Shown here in pieces: positions 38,810 through 49,522 of a DNA stretch of 64,000 nucleotides. The translations under genes and the position numbers were made by a program. The stretch lies in contig JANQAK010000001.1 in assembly GCA_024707075.1 (NCBI GenBank), positions 1,262,001 to 1,326,000 on the forward strand. The letters are read 5' to 3'. How positions within the stretch are numbered: the first letter of the stretch is position 1; each line of letters begins with the position of its first letter. The notes under the pieces were generated by a model that searched no databases, was not told where the DNA came from, and worked only from the letters and a program-made list of their open reading frames with translations. Source of the DNA: Afipia sp. (GTDB lineage Bacteria > Pseudomonadota > Alphaproteobacteria > Rhizobiales > Xanthobacteraceae).

Positions 38810-39784
38810 TCACGGATGCAAAATCACCTTGCCCATGGCCTGACGCGCGGCGAGCACCTTGAGCGCGTCGGCGGTTTGCGCCAGCGGGAAGGTGCGGTCG
38901 ACGTGGGATGAAATCTTGCCCTCCGCCGCCCACTTCATCAGCTTCTCGAGGGCGGCGCGGCCCAGCTTCGGCTCGCGCTTCATGTGCGCCCCCCAGAACA
39001 CACCGCGGATGTCGCAGCCCTTGAGCAGCGCGAGGTTGAGCGGAATCTTCGGAATGTCGCCTGCGGCGAAACCGATCACGAGGAAGCGTCCCTTCCATCC
39101 GAGCGAGCGCACGCCGATCTCGGCGTAAGCACCGCCGACCGGATCGAACACGATGTCGATGCCTTTCTCGCCGCCGATTGTCTTCAGCGCTTCCTTCAGG
39201 TCTTCCTTGGCGTAGTTGATCGTCAGGTCCGCGCCGTGCTTCTTTGCGAATTCGAGCTTCTCGTCGCTTGAGGCGCAGGCGATCACCTTCAGCCCCAGCA
39301 CCTTGCCGAGTTCGCAGGCCGCAAGACCGACGCCGCCGGCAGCACCAAACACCGCCAGCGTCTCGCCGGGCTTCGGGTCGGCGCGGTCTTCCAGCGCATG
39401 CAGCGCGGTGCCGTAGATCACGATGACGCCGGCGGCGCGGTCGAAGTCGAGCGCGTCGGGAATCTTCACGATGGACGCGGCGGGTGCCGCGACCTTCTCG
39501 CGCGCGCCGTTGTAGCCGATTGATGCGGCGACACGATCGCCGGGCTTGAGATCGGTCACGCCCGCGCCGACGCTCTCGATCACGCCCGCGATCTCGGCGG
39601 CCGGCGAAAACGGAAACGGCGGCTTGATCTGGTACTTGCCCTGAATCATCAAGAGGTCGAAGAAATTCAGCGCCGCCGCCTTGATGGCGATGACGGCCTC
39701 GCCGGGACCCGCGACGGGATCGGGAAGTTCGCTCAGCACGAGATCGTCGGGACCGCAGTACTGCGAGCAGAGAACGGCTTTCAT
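38810..39784 (-). CDS. NADPH:quinone oxidoreductase-like (zinc-free MDR family)
   Basis: 324 residues. GroES-like N-terminal domain MKAVLCSQYCGPDDLVLSEL, GDRVAASIGYNGAREKVAA, then the nucleotide-binding domain with AVFGAAGGVGLAACELGKVLGLKVIA at about 145-170. KHGADLTINY and GKISSHVDRTFPLAQTADAL are typical of the quinone oxidoreductase branch. No zinc-ligand cysteines are seen, consistent with QOR rather than alcohol dehydrogenase. It would reduce quinones or enones with NADPH. Single gene. Confidence 0.9.
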   Translation of the reverse strand: MKAVLCSQYCGPDDLVLSELPDPVAGPGEAVIAIKAAALNFFDLLMIQGKYQIKPPFPFSPAAEIAGVIESVGAGVTDLKPGDRVAASIGYNGAREKVAAPAASIVKIPDALDFDRAAGVIVIYGTALHALEDRADPKPGETLAVFGAAGGVGLAACELGKVLGLKVIACASSDEKLEFAKKHGADLTINYAKEDLKEALKTIGGEKGIDIVFDPVGGAYAEIGVRSLGWKGRFLVIGFAAGDIPKIPLNLALLKGCDIRGVFWGAHMKREPKLGRAALEKLMKWAAEGKISSHVDRTFPLAQTADALKVLAARQAMGKVILHP

Positions 39785-40048
39785 CGAGACACCTGACGTT
39801 CAAGGAAGCTAGTAACACTGGCCGGACTTCATGCCGGATTTGGCGCGGCCCGACAATCGGCTTGCGGCATCGAACTATGTTTGAAAAACTGCGGTCTTGA
39901 ACTGAGATGGTTCGGTCCGCGCGGGCGGTTGCGACAAAGCGCGGCGGCGGAGGTTAACTTTCCAACAAGCGGTTTGGGGTCTATTGCACATCCCCGCGCA
40001 ATGGCGAGCCATCTTCCAGTCACAATATTGAAGGAACGAGTTCCGGTG

Positions 40049-40690
40049 ATGTCCTTGCAGCGAACGATGGTCATTCTGACGGCGGCCCTGCCGGTTTTCG
40101 GCTTTGCATATGCAGCCTCGGCGCAGACGCCGCAGAGCAAATCCGCCAAACCCGCGCCGAAGGCTGCGGCGCCTGCCAAGCCTGCGCCGAAGAGCGCCGC
40201 GCCTGCGAAACCTGCGGCGGCTCCTGCCGTGGCCGGCAATTCCGAGCCGTCGCTGATTGGACAATTCGGCACATGGGGCGCGTACACCGCGACGCCGAAC
40301 GGCAAGAAGGTCTGCTTCGCGCTGGCCAAGCCGGCCTCGTCGAAAACCAATCCGCCGAACCGGCCGCGCGATCCGTCCTACGCGTTCATCTCGTCGCGTC
40401 CCGGCGAGAAGGTGTCGAACGAAGTCTCGATCATGATCGGCTACACCTTGAAGCCCGGCTCGGAAGGCTCGGTGGAAGTCGGCGGCGCGCGCTATGCGAT
40501 GTACACTCAGGGCGACGGGCTCTGGATCAAGAACGCCGCCGAGGAAGACCGTTTGGTGGACGCGCTGCGCAAGGGCGCGGATGCCGTGGTGAAAGGCACC
40601 TCCGCCAAGGGCACCGAGACCATCGACACCTTCCCGCTCAAGGGCCTTTCGCAGGCGCTGGACAAGCTGGCGCAGGAGTGCCGGCGGTAA
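40049..40690 (+). CDS. Invasion-associated locus B (IalB) family secreted protein
   Basis: 213 residues from the ATG at 40049 (MSLQRTMVILTAALPVFGFA). The signal peptide is about 1-26 (ending ASAQT). An Ala/Lys/Pro-rich spacer follows (about 28-65), then the IalB domain (about 70-205) with LIGQFGTWGAYTATPNGKKVCFALAKP, a single-Cys core and KGADAVVKGTSAKGTETIDTFPLKGLSQAL. IalB was named from Bartonella; free-living Rhizobiales carry several paralogues of unknown periplasmic function. About 260 bp of unannotated sequence separates it from the oxidoreductase gene. Confidence 0.87.
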   Translation: MSLQRTMVILTAALPVFGFAYAASAQTPQSKSAKPAPKAAAPAKPAPKSAAPAKPAAAPAVAGNSEPSLIGQFGTWGAYTATPNGKKVCFALAKPASSKTNPPNRPRDPSYAFISSRPGEKVSNEVSIMIGYTLKPGSEGSVEVGGARYAMYTQGDGLWIKNAAEEDRLVDALRKGADAVVKGTSAKGTETIDTFPLKGLSQALDKLAQECRR

Positions 40691-40741
40691 ATTTTCTTTC
40701 CCTCTCCCCTTGTAGGAGAGGACGCCGCCATTATTCACGAT

Positions 40742-40865
40742 GTCGTCCCCGCGAAGGCGGGGACCCATATTCCAGATGCCTCAATCCTGATGAGGATCTC
40801 GTCACGAGATCCCGCTTGAACTTGCGAATCCAGGGAGAATGGGTCCCCGCCTTCGCGGGGACGAC
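40742..40865. repeat. Composite inverted-repeat element (family A), 124 bp
   Basis: Arms at 40742-40768 and 40839-40865. The core hairpin here is gtccccgcgaaggcggggac. Inner edges follow the family pattern (acccatat ... gggagaatgggt). Confidence 0.8.
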
Positions 40866-40915
40866 GTGTCGAGAGACCCGGGACAAACAACCCATTTCAG
40901 GCTAGACAGGCCGCC

Positions 40916-42109
40916 ATGAACTTACAGACCGCGATCCCGCTGGAGAAAACCGCCCTAGAAACCTACGTGCCGCCGGCCAAGCCGTCGCTGGTCGGGCTGT
41001 CGCGCGAGGAACTCAGCGATCGTCTTGGCGACATCGGCATCGCGCCAAAGCAGCGCAAGATGCGCGTTCAGCAGCTCTGGCACTGGATGTATGTGCGCGG
41101 CGCGCAGAGCTTCGCCGACATGACCAACGTGTCGAAGGACATGCGCGCGCAGCTCGAACAGCATTTCACCGTGGACCGCCCCGAAGTCGTCGCCGAGCAG
41201 ATCTCCAACGACGGCACCCGCAAGTGGCTGCTGCGCCTGCCGGGTGATGCGGCCGGGCGCGCGCACGAGGTCGAGTGCGTCTACATTCCGGAAACCGACC
41301 GCGGCACGCTTTGCGTGTCCTCGCAGGTCGGCTGCACGCTGAACTGCTCGTTCTGCCACACCGGCACGCAGCGCCTTGTGCGCAATCTCACCGCCGGCGA
41401 AATTCTCGGCCAGGTGATGGTGGCGCGGGATCGTTTGGGCGACTGGATCGACCGCGAGACGCCGAACGGCAATCGTCTCGTTACTAATGTCGTCATGATG
41501 GGCATGGGTGAGCCGCTGTACAATTTCGACGCGGTGCGCGACGCGTTGCTGATCGTCTCCGACAACGAAGGCATCGGCATTTCCCGCCGCCGCATCACGC
41601 TCTCGACGTCGGGCGTGGTGCCGAACATCGCGCGCACCGGCGACGAGATCGGCGTCATGCTGGCGATCTCGCTGCATGCGGTGCGCGACGAACTGCGCAA
41701 CGAACTGGTGCCGCTGAACAAGAAGTATCCGCTCGCCGAATTGCTCGACGCCTGCCGCGCCTATCCCGGCGCGTCGAACTCGCGCCGCATCACCTTCGAG
41801 TATGTGATGCTGAAAGGCGTCAACGACTCGCTCGACGACGCGAAGCTCTTGGTGAAGCTGCTCAAGGGCATTCCGGCCAAGATCAACCTCATTCCGTTCA
41901 ATCCGTGGCCGGGCACGAAATACGAGTGCTCGGACTGGGACCAGATCGAGAAATTCTCCGAATATGTTTTCAACGCGGGCTATTCGTCGCCGGTGCGCAC
42001 CCCGCGCGGCCGCGACATTCTCGCCGCCTGCGGACAGTTGAAATCCGAAACGGAGAAGCTCTCCGCGCGCGAGCGTCAGGCCCTGCGTGCCATGGCGATG
42101 ACGGATTGA
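40916..42109 (+). CDS. rlmN: Dual-specificity 23S rRNA A2503 / tRNA A37 C2-methyltransferase
   Basis: 397 residues, radical [17 protein letters not shown] (cysteine motif CxxxCxxC near residue 140) ligates the 4Fe-4S cluster. [14 protein letters not shown] and [23 protein letters not shown] are diagnostic. The two remaining catalytic cysteines lie in the C-terminal part ([16 protein letters not shown]) and mid-protein. The N-terminal helical domain binds RNA ([17 protein letters not shown]). It modifies 23S A2503, affecting the peptidyl-transferase centre. Confidence 0.97.
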   Translation: MNLQTAIPLEKTALETYVPPAKPSLVGLSREELSDRLGDIGIAPKQRKMRVQQLWHWMYVRGAQSFADMTNVSKDMRAQLEQHFTVDRPEVVAEQISNDGTRKWLLRLPGDAAGRAHEVECVYIPETDRGTLCVSSQVGCTLNCSFCHTGTQRLVRNLTAGEILGQVMVARDRLGDWIDRETPNGNRLVTNVVMMGMGEPLYNFDAVRDALLIVSDNEGIGISRRRITLSTSGVVPNIARTGDEIGVMLAISLHAVRDELRNELVPLNKKYPLAELLDACRAYPGASNSRRITFEYVMLKGVNDSLDDAKLLVKLLKGIPAKINLIPFNPWPGTKYECSDWDQIEKFSEYVFNAGYSSPVRTPRGRDILAACGQLKSETEKLSARERQALRAMAMTD

Positions 42110-42141
42110 AGTGGATGGGCCTTGCTCGCAACTTGCTCCGT

Positions 42142-42230
42142 CGTCATGGCCGGGCTTGTCCCGGCCATCCGCGTCTTGGGCTACGGACGCAAGAAAGGCG
42201 TGGATGCCCGGCATAAAGCCGGGCATGACG
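42142..42230. repeat. REP-like element (family E)
   Basis: cgtcatggccgggcttgtcc at the left, ggcataaagccgggcatgacg at the right. Confidence 0.65.
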
Positions 42231-42280
42231 AACGAGAGAATTGTGCTCGTTGTTGAGATGCTAAAGTGACGGACTGACTC

Positions 42281-42751
42281 ATGGCCATCATCGGACGGAT
42301 ATTCGCGGTGTTTTTTGGTTTTCTCGCCGCCTGTATCGTGGCGAGCATCGTGGTGCTGTGGGCACTGTTCTTTCCGGAAGTGAGCGACATGTCGCTCGAC
42401 GTCGATCAGGGCGCCATCAACATGGTGCTTGGATTCGGCTTCATTCTCATCAGCGGCTTCGCGCTGCTGCCGGCGGCGATCATCGCGCTGATCACCGAGG
42501 TGTTTTCGATCCGCCATATTCTGGCTTACGCCGTCGGAGGCGCTCTCGCCGGGCTGTTCTGCTATCTCGGCTTCATTCCGTTCGACACCGTGAACATGAC
42601 GTTCAACGGCATCGTGCGGCGCCATCTGGAGGTGATGGTCGGCGCGGGCATTCTCGGCGGCGTGGTGTACTGGCTGATCGCCGGGCGCAATGCCGGCGGC
42701 TGGCGTGCTGTCTCGCCGGAGCCGCCGCCATTGCCGCCGCTGCCGCGCTGA
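42281..42751 (+). CDS. Small integral membrane protein, unknown
   Basis: 156 residues with four likely TM helices (about 5-27, 47-72, 77-96 and 110-130) and a short Pro-rich C-terminus (PEPPPLPPLPR). The start MAIIGRIFAVFFGFLAAC has no strong ribosome site in view. No domain is recognised. Its codon usage and GC match the neighbours, so it is probably a real gene conserved in the group. No function assigned. Confidence 0.7.
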   Translation: MAIIGRIFAVFFGFLAACIVASIVVLWALFFPEVSDMSLDVDQGAINMVLGFGFILISGFALLPAAIIALITEVFSIRHILAYAVGGALAGLFCYLGFIPFDTVNMTFNGIVRRHLEVMVGAGILGGVVYWLIAGRNAGGWRAVSPEPPPLPPLPR

Positions 42752-42763
42752 TTCATCATTCTG

Positions 42764-42854
42764 CGTCATTGCGAGGAGCACTTGCGACGAAGCAATCCAG
42801 CCTTGGTTTGCGGGGCATTCCGTCTGGATTGCTTCGCTTGCGCTCGCAATGACG
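42764..42854. repeat. REP-like element (family B), 91 bp
   Basis: cgtcattgcgaggagcac ... gcttgcgctcgcaatgacg with inner gaagcaatccag / ctggattgcttc. Confidence 0.8.
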
Positions 42855-42897
42855 TTGAGGGCTTTTCAGCCTGTCAGGCCTCGGCTAAACACCGGCC

Positions 42898-43710
42898 ATG
42901 AACCGCACCGGCCTCATCATCGCGCTCGCGATCTCGCTCGTGTTTGGATTGCTGTTCGGGCTCTATCCCGAACTCGATCTGAAAGTCGCGGCGCTGTTCT
43001 ACGACGCGACGACGAAAACCTTTCCGCTGAAATCCGAGACGTGGGCGATGATCGCGCGCGACGGCGCGATGTGGATCGCATGGGGTCTCGTGCTGCCCGC
43101 GCTCGTGTCGCTGGTCGTCAAGCTGATCCGTCCGGTGAAGCCGCTGATGATGTCCGGCCGCGCCATGGTGTTCCTGCTGGTGACGATGCTGCTCACGGCC
43201 ATCGTGCTTTCCAACATCGTGTTCAAGGGCTACTGGGGTCGCCCGCGCCCCGTCGTGGTGACGGAGTTCAACGGCAAGCTCGACTTCAAGCCGTGGTGGG
43301 ATCCGCGCGGCGACTGCCCGAAGAACTGCTCGTTCTTCTCCGGCGAAGGCGCCACCGCGTTCTGGACCTATGCGCCCGCAGCACTTGCGCCGCCGGCGTG
43401 GCGTCCGCTGGCCTATGTCGCCGCCACCGCTTTCGGCCTGTTCACGGGCGGACTGCGGATGTCGTTCGGCGGACATTTCCTGACCGACGTTTTGTTCTCC
43501 GGCACGGTATCGTTCGTGGTGATCTGGCTGTGCTACGCGCTGATCTACCGCTGGCCGTCGACGCGGCTCACCGACTACGGCATCGACGCGGGACTGACGC
43601 GCTTCGCCTGGCCGGGCTATCGCTGGCGGCAGAAGCGGCTCGGGCGTGATGTGGGAGATTCGCCGAGGATAAGGCCGGGGGCTGAATCCGAAGCGCAGCT
43701 TTTGTCCTGA
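42898..43710 (+). CDS. PAP2-superfamily lipid phosphatase
   Basis: 270 residues with about six TM helices. Motif 1 is KGYWGRPRP (K-x6-RP), motif 3 is RMSFGGHFLTDV (R-x5-H-x3-D). Motif 2 reads FSGEGATAFW, where the usual PSGH has E in place of His, a variant also seen in other proteobacterial PAP2 proteins. The likely substrate is a membrane lipid phosphate (undecaprenyl-PP, PGP or lipid A phosphate), but it cannot be specified. Start MNRTGLIIALAISLVFGLL is at 42898. Confidence 0.87.
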   Translation: MNRTGLIIALAISLVFGLLFGLYPELDLKVAALFYDATTKTFPLKSETWAMIARDGAMWIAWGLVLPALVSLVVKLIRPVKPLMMSGRAMVFLLVTMLLTAIVLSNIVFKGYWGRPRPVVVTEFNGKLDFKPWWDPRGDCPKNCSFFSGEGATAFWTYAPAALAPPAWRPLAYVAATAFGLFTGGLRMSFGGHFLTDVLFSGTVSFVVIWLCYALIYRWPSTRLTDYGIDAGLTRFAWPGYRWRQKRLGRDVGDSPRIRPGAESEAQLLS

Positions 43711-43755
43711 TTGCTTCATGGTCCCGTCGGGACCGCCATCGCCGGATAACGCAGG

Positions 43756-43838
43756 TGTCATTGCCGGGCTTGACCCGGCGATCCATCTTCTTCCGGCCAT
43801 TCTTTTGGATGGATCACCGGGTCAAGCCCGATGATGAC
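43756..43838. repeat. REP-like element (family E), 83 bp
   Basis: tgtcattgccgggcttgacc at the left and gggtcaagcccgatgatgac at the right, with inner gatccatc / ggatggatc. Confidence 0.75.
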
Positions 43839-43853
43839 AATCGAGTTTGCTGA

Positions 43854-45260
<1,407 letters not shown>

Positions 45261-45292
45261 AACGCACCGGGTTACAGCAACCGGAAGCGGGA

Positions 45293-45538
45293 GTGCACAT
45301 GGGCTGGGAGCATATCGGACCGGACGGTGAGATCTTCACGCCGCATCGCTACCCGAATGGACTTTACCGCGTGGCCGATCCTGCCTTGGGCGATGTGAAG
45401 CATCACGCCAAGAATCAGCTTTCGATCCGGGAGGATCAGATCGAAGGCTATTTGCAGAAGGGTTTCATGCTGCGCATGAAAGGCGATGTTGCGGGCAAGG
45501 TGGTTCTCATCGCGCCGTCGGAGATTAAGCGCGTTTGA
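45293..45538 (+). CDS. Small conserved-looking protein, unknown
   Basis: 81 residues reading from the GTG at 45293, or 79 from the ATG at 45299; a purine-rich site (ggaagcggga) precedes both. Aromatic and charged residues are well mixed (MGWEHIGPDGEIFTPHRYPNG, REDQIEGYLQKGFMLRMKGD), with no membrane segment. It is 32 bp downstream of argG and ahead of a strong terminator, which supports expression. No domain is recognised and no function is claimed. Confidence 0.65.
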   Translation: MHMGWEHIGPDGEIFTPHRYPNGLYRVADPALGDVKHHAKNQLSIREDQIEGYLQKGFMLRMKGDVAGKVVLIAPSEIKRV

Positions 45539-45645
45539 ATAATCCTCTGCGCGGGGACGACATCGCGGCTGAAGGCCCGGCGATGGATTGCTTCGTCGCA
45601 AGTGCTCCTCGCAATGACGATATTGAAACTTCGTTGCAAAACAAA

Positions 45646-45675
45646 AAAACGGCCGGGATTTCTCCCGGCCGTTTT
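45646..45675. terminator. Bidirectional terminator between argG unit and ompA-type gene
   Basis: 13-bp perfect stem AAAACGGCCGGGA / TCCCGGCCGTTTT with a 4-base loop. A-run at the left and T-run at the right serve both directions. Confidence 0.9.
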
Positions 45676-45697
45676 CGTTTTCACATGACGCCCCGCC

Positions 45698-47602
45698 TCA
45701 GCGCGGTGCGGCGCTGGCCTCGCCGCCGTTGAGCAGCGGCGTGATGTTGCGCACGGTAACGCGGCGGTTGAGCCGCTCCGGTCCGTCCGTCGGCACCTTC
45801 AGGTACTGCTCGCCGTAGCCCTGCGACGTGAGGTTTTCAGCCGGCACGCCGAACTGCTGCGTCAACAGCGTCGCCGCCGATTCGGCGCGGCGGTCCGACA
45901 GCGACAGGTTGTCGACGTCGCTGCCGACCGCGTCGGTGTGGCCTTCGATCAGGAACACCGTCTGCGGATTGCTCTGGATGACGCGGTTGATGCCGTCGGC
46001 GATCACTTGCAGCTTCGCGGCCTGATCCTGCGGGATTTCCCACGATCCGGTTTCGAAGGTGATGGTGTCGAGATCGACGCTCGGCATGCGCTGGCGCACC
46101 GACGGGCTGTAGCGGATTTCATCGAGCGTATAGGGCCGCTTGATGCGCTCCACCGGCGGCGCCATCATGGTGTCGTAGATCAGTTCGGGCGATGCATCCT
46201 CCGCCTCGACGATGTAGCGGTTCTGCGGAATGCGCAGCACCGGCGGCGGCAGCGAGACGAAGTAACCGCCGATCGCACCGGCCACCACGCCGGCGGCAAG
46301 GCCGGCGCCGAAGCCCGGCCCGCGCCGGTTGTCGATGATGACCACCTCGCGTCCGTCCGGTCCGCGGCGGCTGCGGCGCAGGAGACCGCCGCGGTCGTCG
46401 GTGAGGGTGATGATCTGCGAGCCGTCGGGGCGCACCACGATGGTGCGGTTGTCGTTGCCCTGACGATCGACCCGGACATCGCGCGCGCCGTAGCGGAAGC
46501 GATCGACGTCGTTGTGGCGCACGAAGGATTGTCCGTTCGGATCGCGCACGATGACGCGGCCCGGTTCGGTGATGATGGTGCGGCCGCCTTCGGTGCGCTC
46601 CTGACGCTGGCCGCGGAAATCATCCATCCGTCCGACCGGACGCGTGCCGGGCTGCTGGAGCGGAATCGGCGTTGCCTGAACGGCAGGAGCCGGCGGCAGC
46701 GGTGCCGCGAGAGGTGCAACGGCCGGCGCTGCGGGCGTGCCGGCAGGCATTCCCGGCGGCGGACCCTGACGTTGGCCGCGGCGCTCGCCGAATCCCGGCT
46801 GTCCCGGTGCGGGCGGCTGCCCCGGCGCGGGAGGTGTTGCGCCCGGCGTTGCAGGCGCGGCCGATGGTGCTGCGCCATTCGGTGCGGGCGGACGTGCGGC
46901 GGGATCGCCCGAACGTTGCGGCGTCACGTCGCGAACGCCTGGCGCGACCGGAGGCGCATTCGGTGCACGCGGCGCTGCGGGCGCGGTGGATGGCGCACCG
47001 GCAGGCGGCGTCGCCGTTGCAGGCGCTGCGCCCGGCGCGGGAGCTGGGGGAGGCGGAGCCGTACGTACCGCCGGCGGCGGAGGTGCCACAGGAGCAGCCG
47101 TTGGGGCCGGCGGTGCTTTCGGAGCCGCGGCCGGAGGTGGCGGCGGAGGGGGAGCGGCCCGCGGCGCAGCGGGAGGCGGCGGGGGTGCTGCCTTCGGTGC
47201 AGCCGGCGGCGGTGGCGGAACGGGACGCGCCACCGGGGGAGCGGGCGGTGCAGGGCGCGCAGCAGGCGGTGGAGGCGGAGCGGGTCGCGCCGCTGGCGGC
47301 GGTGGCGGAGCAGGACGCGCGGCAGGCGGCGGAGGCGCCGGACGTGCTGCGGGTGGAGGAGGAGGTGCGGGGCGCGCGGCAGGTGGCGGCGGTGCGGGGC
47401 GCGCAGCGGGAGGTGCGGGCGCAGCCTTGGGAGGCGCGGGCGGAGCCGCCTTAGGCGGAGCCTTGGGCGCGTTCGGATCGGCCGGCGCCGGTGCGGCTTG
47501 CGCGACGATGAATGACGATGCTTCTGCATGCGCGGGCAACTGCGGCAGTTGAACGGCGGCGATCGCAGTCGTCGTCAGCAGAATGAGTCGAATGTTCTTC
47601 AT
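45698..47602 (-). CDS. OmpA-C-like protein with long Pro/Ala-rich region
   Basis: 634 residues from the ATG at 47602 (MKNIRLILLTTTAIAAVQLPQ) with AAGGT upstream; the frame is open further upstream but conserved sequence starts here. The signal peptide is 1-24 (ending AHAEA). Residues about 35-265 are a low-complexity Pro/Ala/Arg stretch with recurrent PAARPAPPPP units. A charged middle follows, with a short hydrophobic glycine-rich segment (GAGLAAGVVAGAIGGYF). The peptidoglycan-binding OmpA_C domain is at about 515-625 (IEGHTDAVGSDVDNLSLSDRRAES, NRRVTVRNI). It links the outer layer to peptidoglycan. The Pro-rich spacer is inferred to span the periplasm. Confidence 0.88.
   Translation of the reverse strand: MKNIRLILLTTTAIAAVQLPQLPAHAEASSFIVAQAAPAPADPNAPKAPPKAAPPAPPKAAPAPPAARPAPPPPAARPAPPPPPAARPAPPPPAARPAPPPPPAARPAPPPPPAARPAPPAPPVARPVPPPPPAAPKAAPPPPPAAPRAAPPPPPPPAAAPKAPPAPTAAPVAPPPPAVRTAPPPPAPAPGAAPATATPPAGAPSTAPAAPRAPNAPPVAPGVRDVTPQRSGDPAARPPAPNGAAPSAAPATPGATPPAPGQPPAPGQPGFGERRGQRQGPPPGMPAGTPAAPAVAPLAAPLPPAPAVQATPIPLQQPGTRPVGRMDDFRGQRQERTEGGRTIITEPGRVIVRDPNGQSFVRHNDVDRFRYGARDVRVDRQGNDNRTIVVRPDGSQIITLTDDRGGLLRRSRRGPDGREVVIIDNRRGPGFGAGLAAGVVAGAIGGYFVSLPPPVLRIPQNRYIVEAEDASPELIYDTMMAPPVERIKRPYTLDEIRYSPSVRQRMPSVDLDTITFETGSWEIPQDQAAKLQVIADGINRVIQSNPQTVFLIEGHTDAVGSDVDNLSLSDRRAESAATLLTQQFGVPAENLTSQGYGEQYLKVPTDGPERLNRRVTVRNITPLLNGGEASAAPR
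46800..47460. repeat. Low-complexity repeat tract inside the OmpA-like gene
   Basis: GC-rich array of imperfect triplet and 12-30 bp units encoding PAARPAPPPP-type repeats. No stop occurs in the opposite strand over about 560 bp (46986-47552), a by-product of the composition. The tract is likely to vary in length by slippage. Confidence 0.6.
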
Positions 47603-47770
47603 GGGGACCTTGTGGTGAGAAGAAAACGGAGCAGCCGTTGCAGCTGCCGTCACGCGAATGCGTCCGTCGATCAGCCGATAGTGATTAGGCGGCAGCAATG
47701 TGGCGAAGCGCATCGATGCGCAAACTATTTTGAATCCGCGCGCGAATCAGCGCGCGGGAATGAATGCACG

Positions 47771-48025
47771 TTAATCGAAGCGGATGAAAACCGACATCGT
47801 TCCGGGCGGCGGTTGCAGCGCACCCGTTCCGGGCACTTCATCCGGCGTGTCGGGAGGAAGCTCGCGCGGCGGATTCGGTTCAGCCGGATCGTCGATGACG
47901 GGAGGAATCTCCGGCCGCGGATGGCCCGGCGGAATTTCTTCGGGAGGCTCCGCCGGTATGCCCGGTGTCGGCGGCGGAATTTCTTCGGGATCGCCCACAC
48001 CTGGATTTACGCCGGGAATCTGCAT
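47771..48025 (-). CDS. Small proline/glutamate-rich protein, unknown
   Basis: 84 residues from the ATG at 48025 (MQIPGVNPGVGDPEEIPPPT), or 90 from 48043. About a third of residues are Pro, with many Glu/Asp, so it is probably disordered. There is no signal peptide. The last residues (GTMSVFIRFD) look globular. It lies 170 bp upstream of the Pro-rich OmpA-like gene on the same strand. Codon usage is plausible, but the frame could be chance; similarity to known families is not visible. Confidence 0.5.
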   Translation of the reverse strand: MQIPGVNPGVGDPEEIPPPTPGIPAEPPEEIPPGHPRPEIPPVIDDPAEPNPPRELPPDTPDEVPGTGALQPPPGTMSVFIRFD

Positions 48026-48172
48026 CGCTTGATGGCCTCGCATCTGTCCGTCTGAGACAACGGATGGCGGACGGCAATGTTCCGCTGTGCTGTGCCTTCG
48101 TATTGACAGCATGACGGAAAGCCACGGAGAGTGACGGAACAAGATCCGAGGCGAATATCCGGAGAGGGTCCG

Positions 48173-48550
48173 ATGCCGCTGGCCTACTGGTGCGTGCTGA
48201 TCGCGGCGCTGCTGCCTTACCCGCTGGCGAAATACGCCAAGAGCGGGACCGCCAGCGACAACCGCTATCCGCGCGAGGACTACGACAACCTGCCGTCCAG
48301 GCACCGGCGCGCCTACGCCGCGCATCAGAACGCGCTGGAGACTTTTCCGTTCTTCGCGGCGGCCGTGGTGATCGCGGTCACGATGGGCGCTCCGGCTGTG
48401 GTGGTGAACCTGCTCGCCGCGCTCTACATTCTGCTGCGGATCGCCCACGCGCTGTTTTATATCTTCAACAAGCCGCCGCTGCGCTCGGCGGCATTCGCCG
48501 CGGCGATGGCGGTCAATGTCGCGATCTTCGTGCTGCCGGCGTTCAGGTAG
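48173..48550 (+). CDS. MAPEG family membrane protein
   Basis: 125 residues from the ATG at 48173 with GGAGAGGG upstream. Four TM helices and the MAPEG pattern: YPREDYDNLPSRHRRAYAAHQNALETFPFFAAAVV, the Arg/Glu/Asn loop in helix 2, and RIAHALFYIFNKPPLRSAAF. Bacterial MAPEG proteins are relatives of microsomal glutathione transferase; a glutathione role is assumed only by family. Confidence 0.9.
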   Translation: MPLAYWCVLIAALLPYPLAKYAKSGTASDNRYPREDYDNLPSRHRRAYAAHQNALETFPFFAAAVVIAVTMGAPAVVVNLLAALYILLRIAHALFYIFNKPPLRSAAFAAAMAVNVAIFVLPAFR

Positions 48551-48575
48551 ATTCGAAGCGCTTCATTTAGCCATG

Positions 48576-48603
48576 TGTCGTCCCGGCATTCGCCGGGACG
48601 ACA
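48576..48603. repeat. Solo family A hairpin arm
   Basis: gtcgtcccggcattcgccgg gacgac, a single arm without a partner, between the convergent MAPEG and FkbM genes. Confidence 0.6.
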
Positions 48604-48623
48604 TCTATCCGGACAATGGTGAG

Positions 48624-49451
48624 CTAGCTGCGAAGCACCAGCAGCGTGTTGCTGCGGGTCTTGCCGGCGATGGCGTAGCCGCGCGCGATCATGTCCTTGA
48701 TGCAGTCGCTCTGCCACGCGTTGCGTTCCAGATGTTCGATGGCGACGGCTTTCGGCCACAGCGATTGCGGCGCGTCGCGGAAGAACGGTACCAGCACGCG
48801 ATCCTCATAGCCCTCGACATCGATCTTCAGCGCATCGATGCGCGTGATGCCGTTGTCATTCAAAACGGTGAGCAGCCTGTACGATGGCACCTCGACGTCG
48901 CCGGTGGCGGAAACGTGACTCGCGCCGAGATTGCCGCCGTCGGTCTCGATCTTCAGCATGCCGTCGCTGTCGCCCGCCGCTGCCTTCACCAGAGCGAGAT
49001 TGGTGAGCTTCGAGGCCGATGCGTTGAACGCAAGCCGCGTCCCCGCGCTCGGCAGCGGCTCGATGGCGATGACGCGGCCGCCCGCGCCGACATGCTTTGC
49101 CAGCGCCACCGCATAGGTGCCGACGTTGGCGCCGACATCGACGAACACGCCGCCTTGCGGCGCGTGCTCGCGCAGGAAATCCAGCTCGGGCAGATTGTAG
49201 TCGGGATTGAATAGCGCGCCGCGCTCGGTGCCGCTGGCCAGATGATGCAGCCGGAACGATGCGCCCTGATAGGTGGCGTCGATCGGCCCCGCGCCGAGCA
49301 GGTGGACAATGCGCGACAGCCACGGCCGGAACGCGCCGCGTTTCAGCCCGGAGCCGTGGGCGGCGGCGATCACCGCGCGTTGCAGCGCGTTGGGGGCATA
49401 GGCGCCGAACGGCTTCTGGTCGTCGGGGCTTTGGGCGGGCGGATGGCTCAT
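48624..49451 (-). CDS. FkbM family methyltransferase
   Basis: 275 residues from the ATG at 49451 (MSHPPAQSPDDQ). The SAM-binding motif GGVFVDVGANVGTYAVALAKHVG is near residue 100, followed by VIAIEPLPSAGTRLAFNA and the IDALKIDVEGYED motif near 205. FkbM enzymes O-methylate sugars or polyketides. With no glycan or PKS neighbours, the target is unknown. Confidence 0.88.
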   Translation of the reverse strand: MSHPPAQSPDDQKPFGAYAPNALQRAVIAAAHGSGLKRGAFRPWLSRIVHLLGAGPIDATYQGASFRLHHLASGTERGALFNPDYNLPELDFLREHAPQGGVFVDVGANVGTYAVALAKHVGAGGRVIAIEPLPSAGTRLAFNASASKLTNLALVKAAAGDSDGMLKIETDGGNLGASHVSATGDVEVPSYRLLTVLNDNGITRIDALKIDVEGYEDRVLVPFFRDAPQSLWPKAVAIEHLERNAWQSDCIKDMIARGYAIAGKTRSNTLLVLRS

Positions 49452-49522
49452 GCGCCAGTCATCGCGCGGGAGCGGTATTGTTTCAAGACGTATCAATTAC
49501 GGCAGATGAACTGAATTCAGGC

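Noticed and set aside
46986-47552. Gly/Ala-rich frame on the plus strand of the OmpA-like gene
   Set aside because: By-product of the GC-rich Pro/Ala repeat on the other strand; the sequence is almost only G and A, with no start signal.
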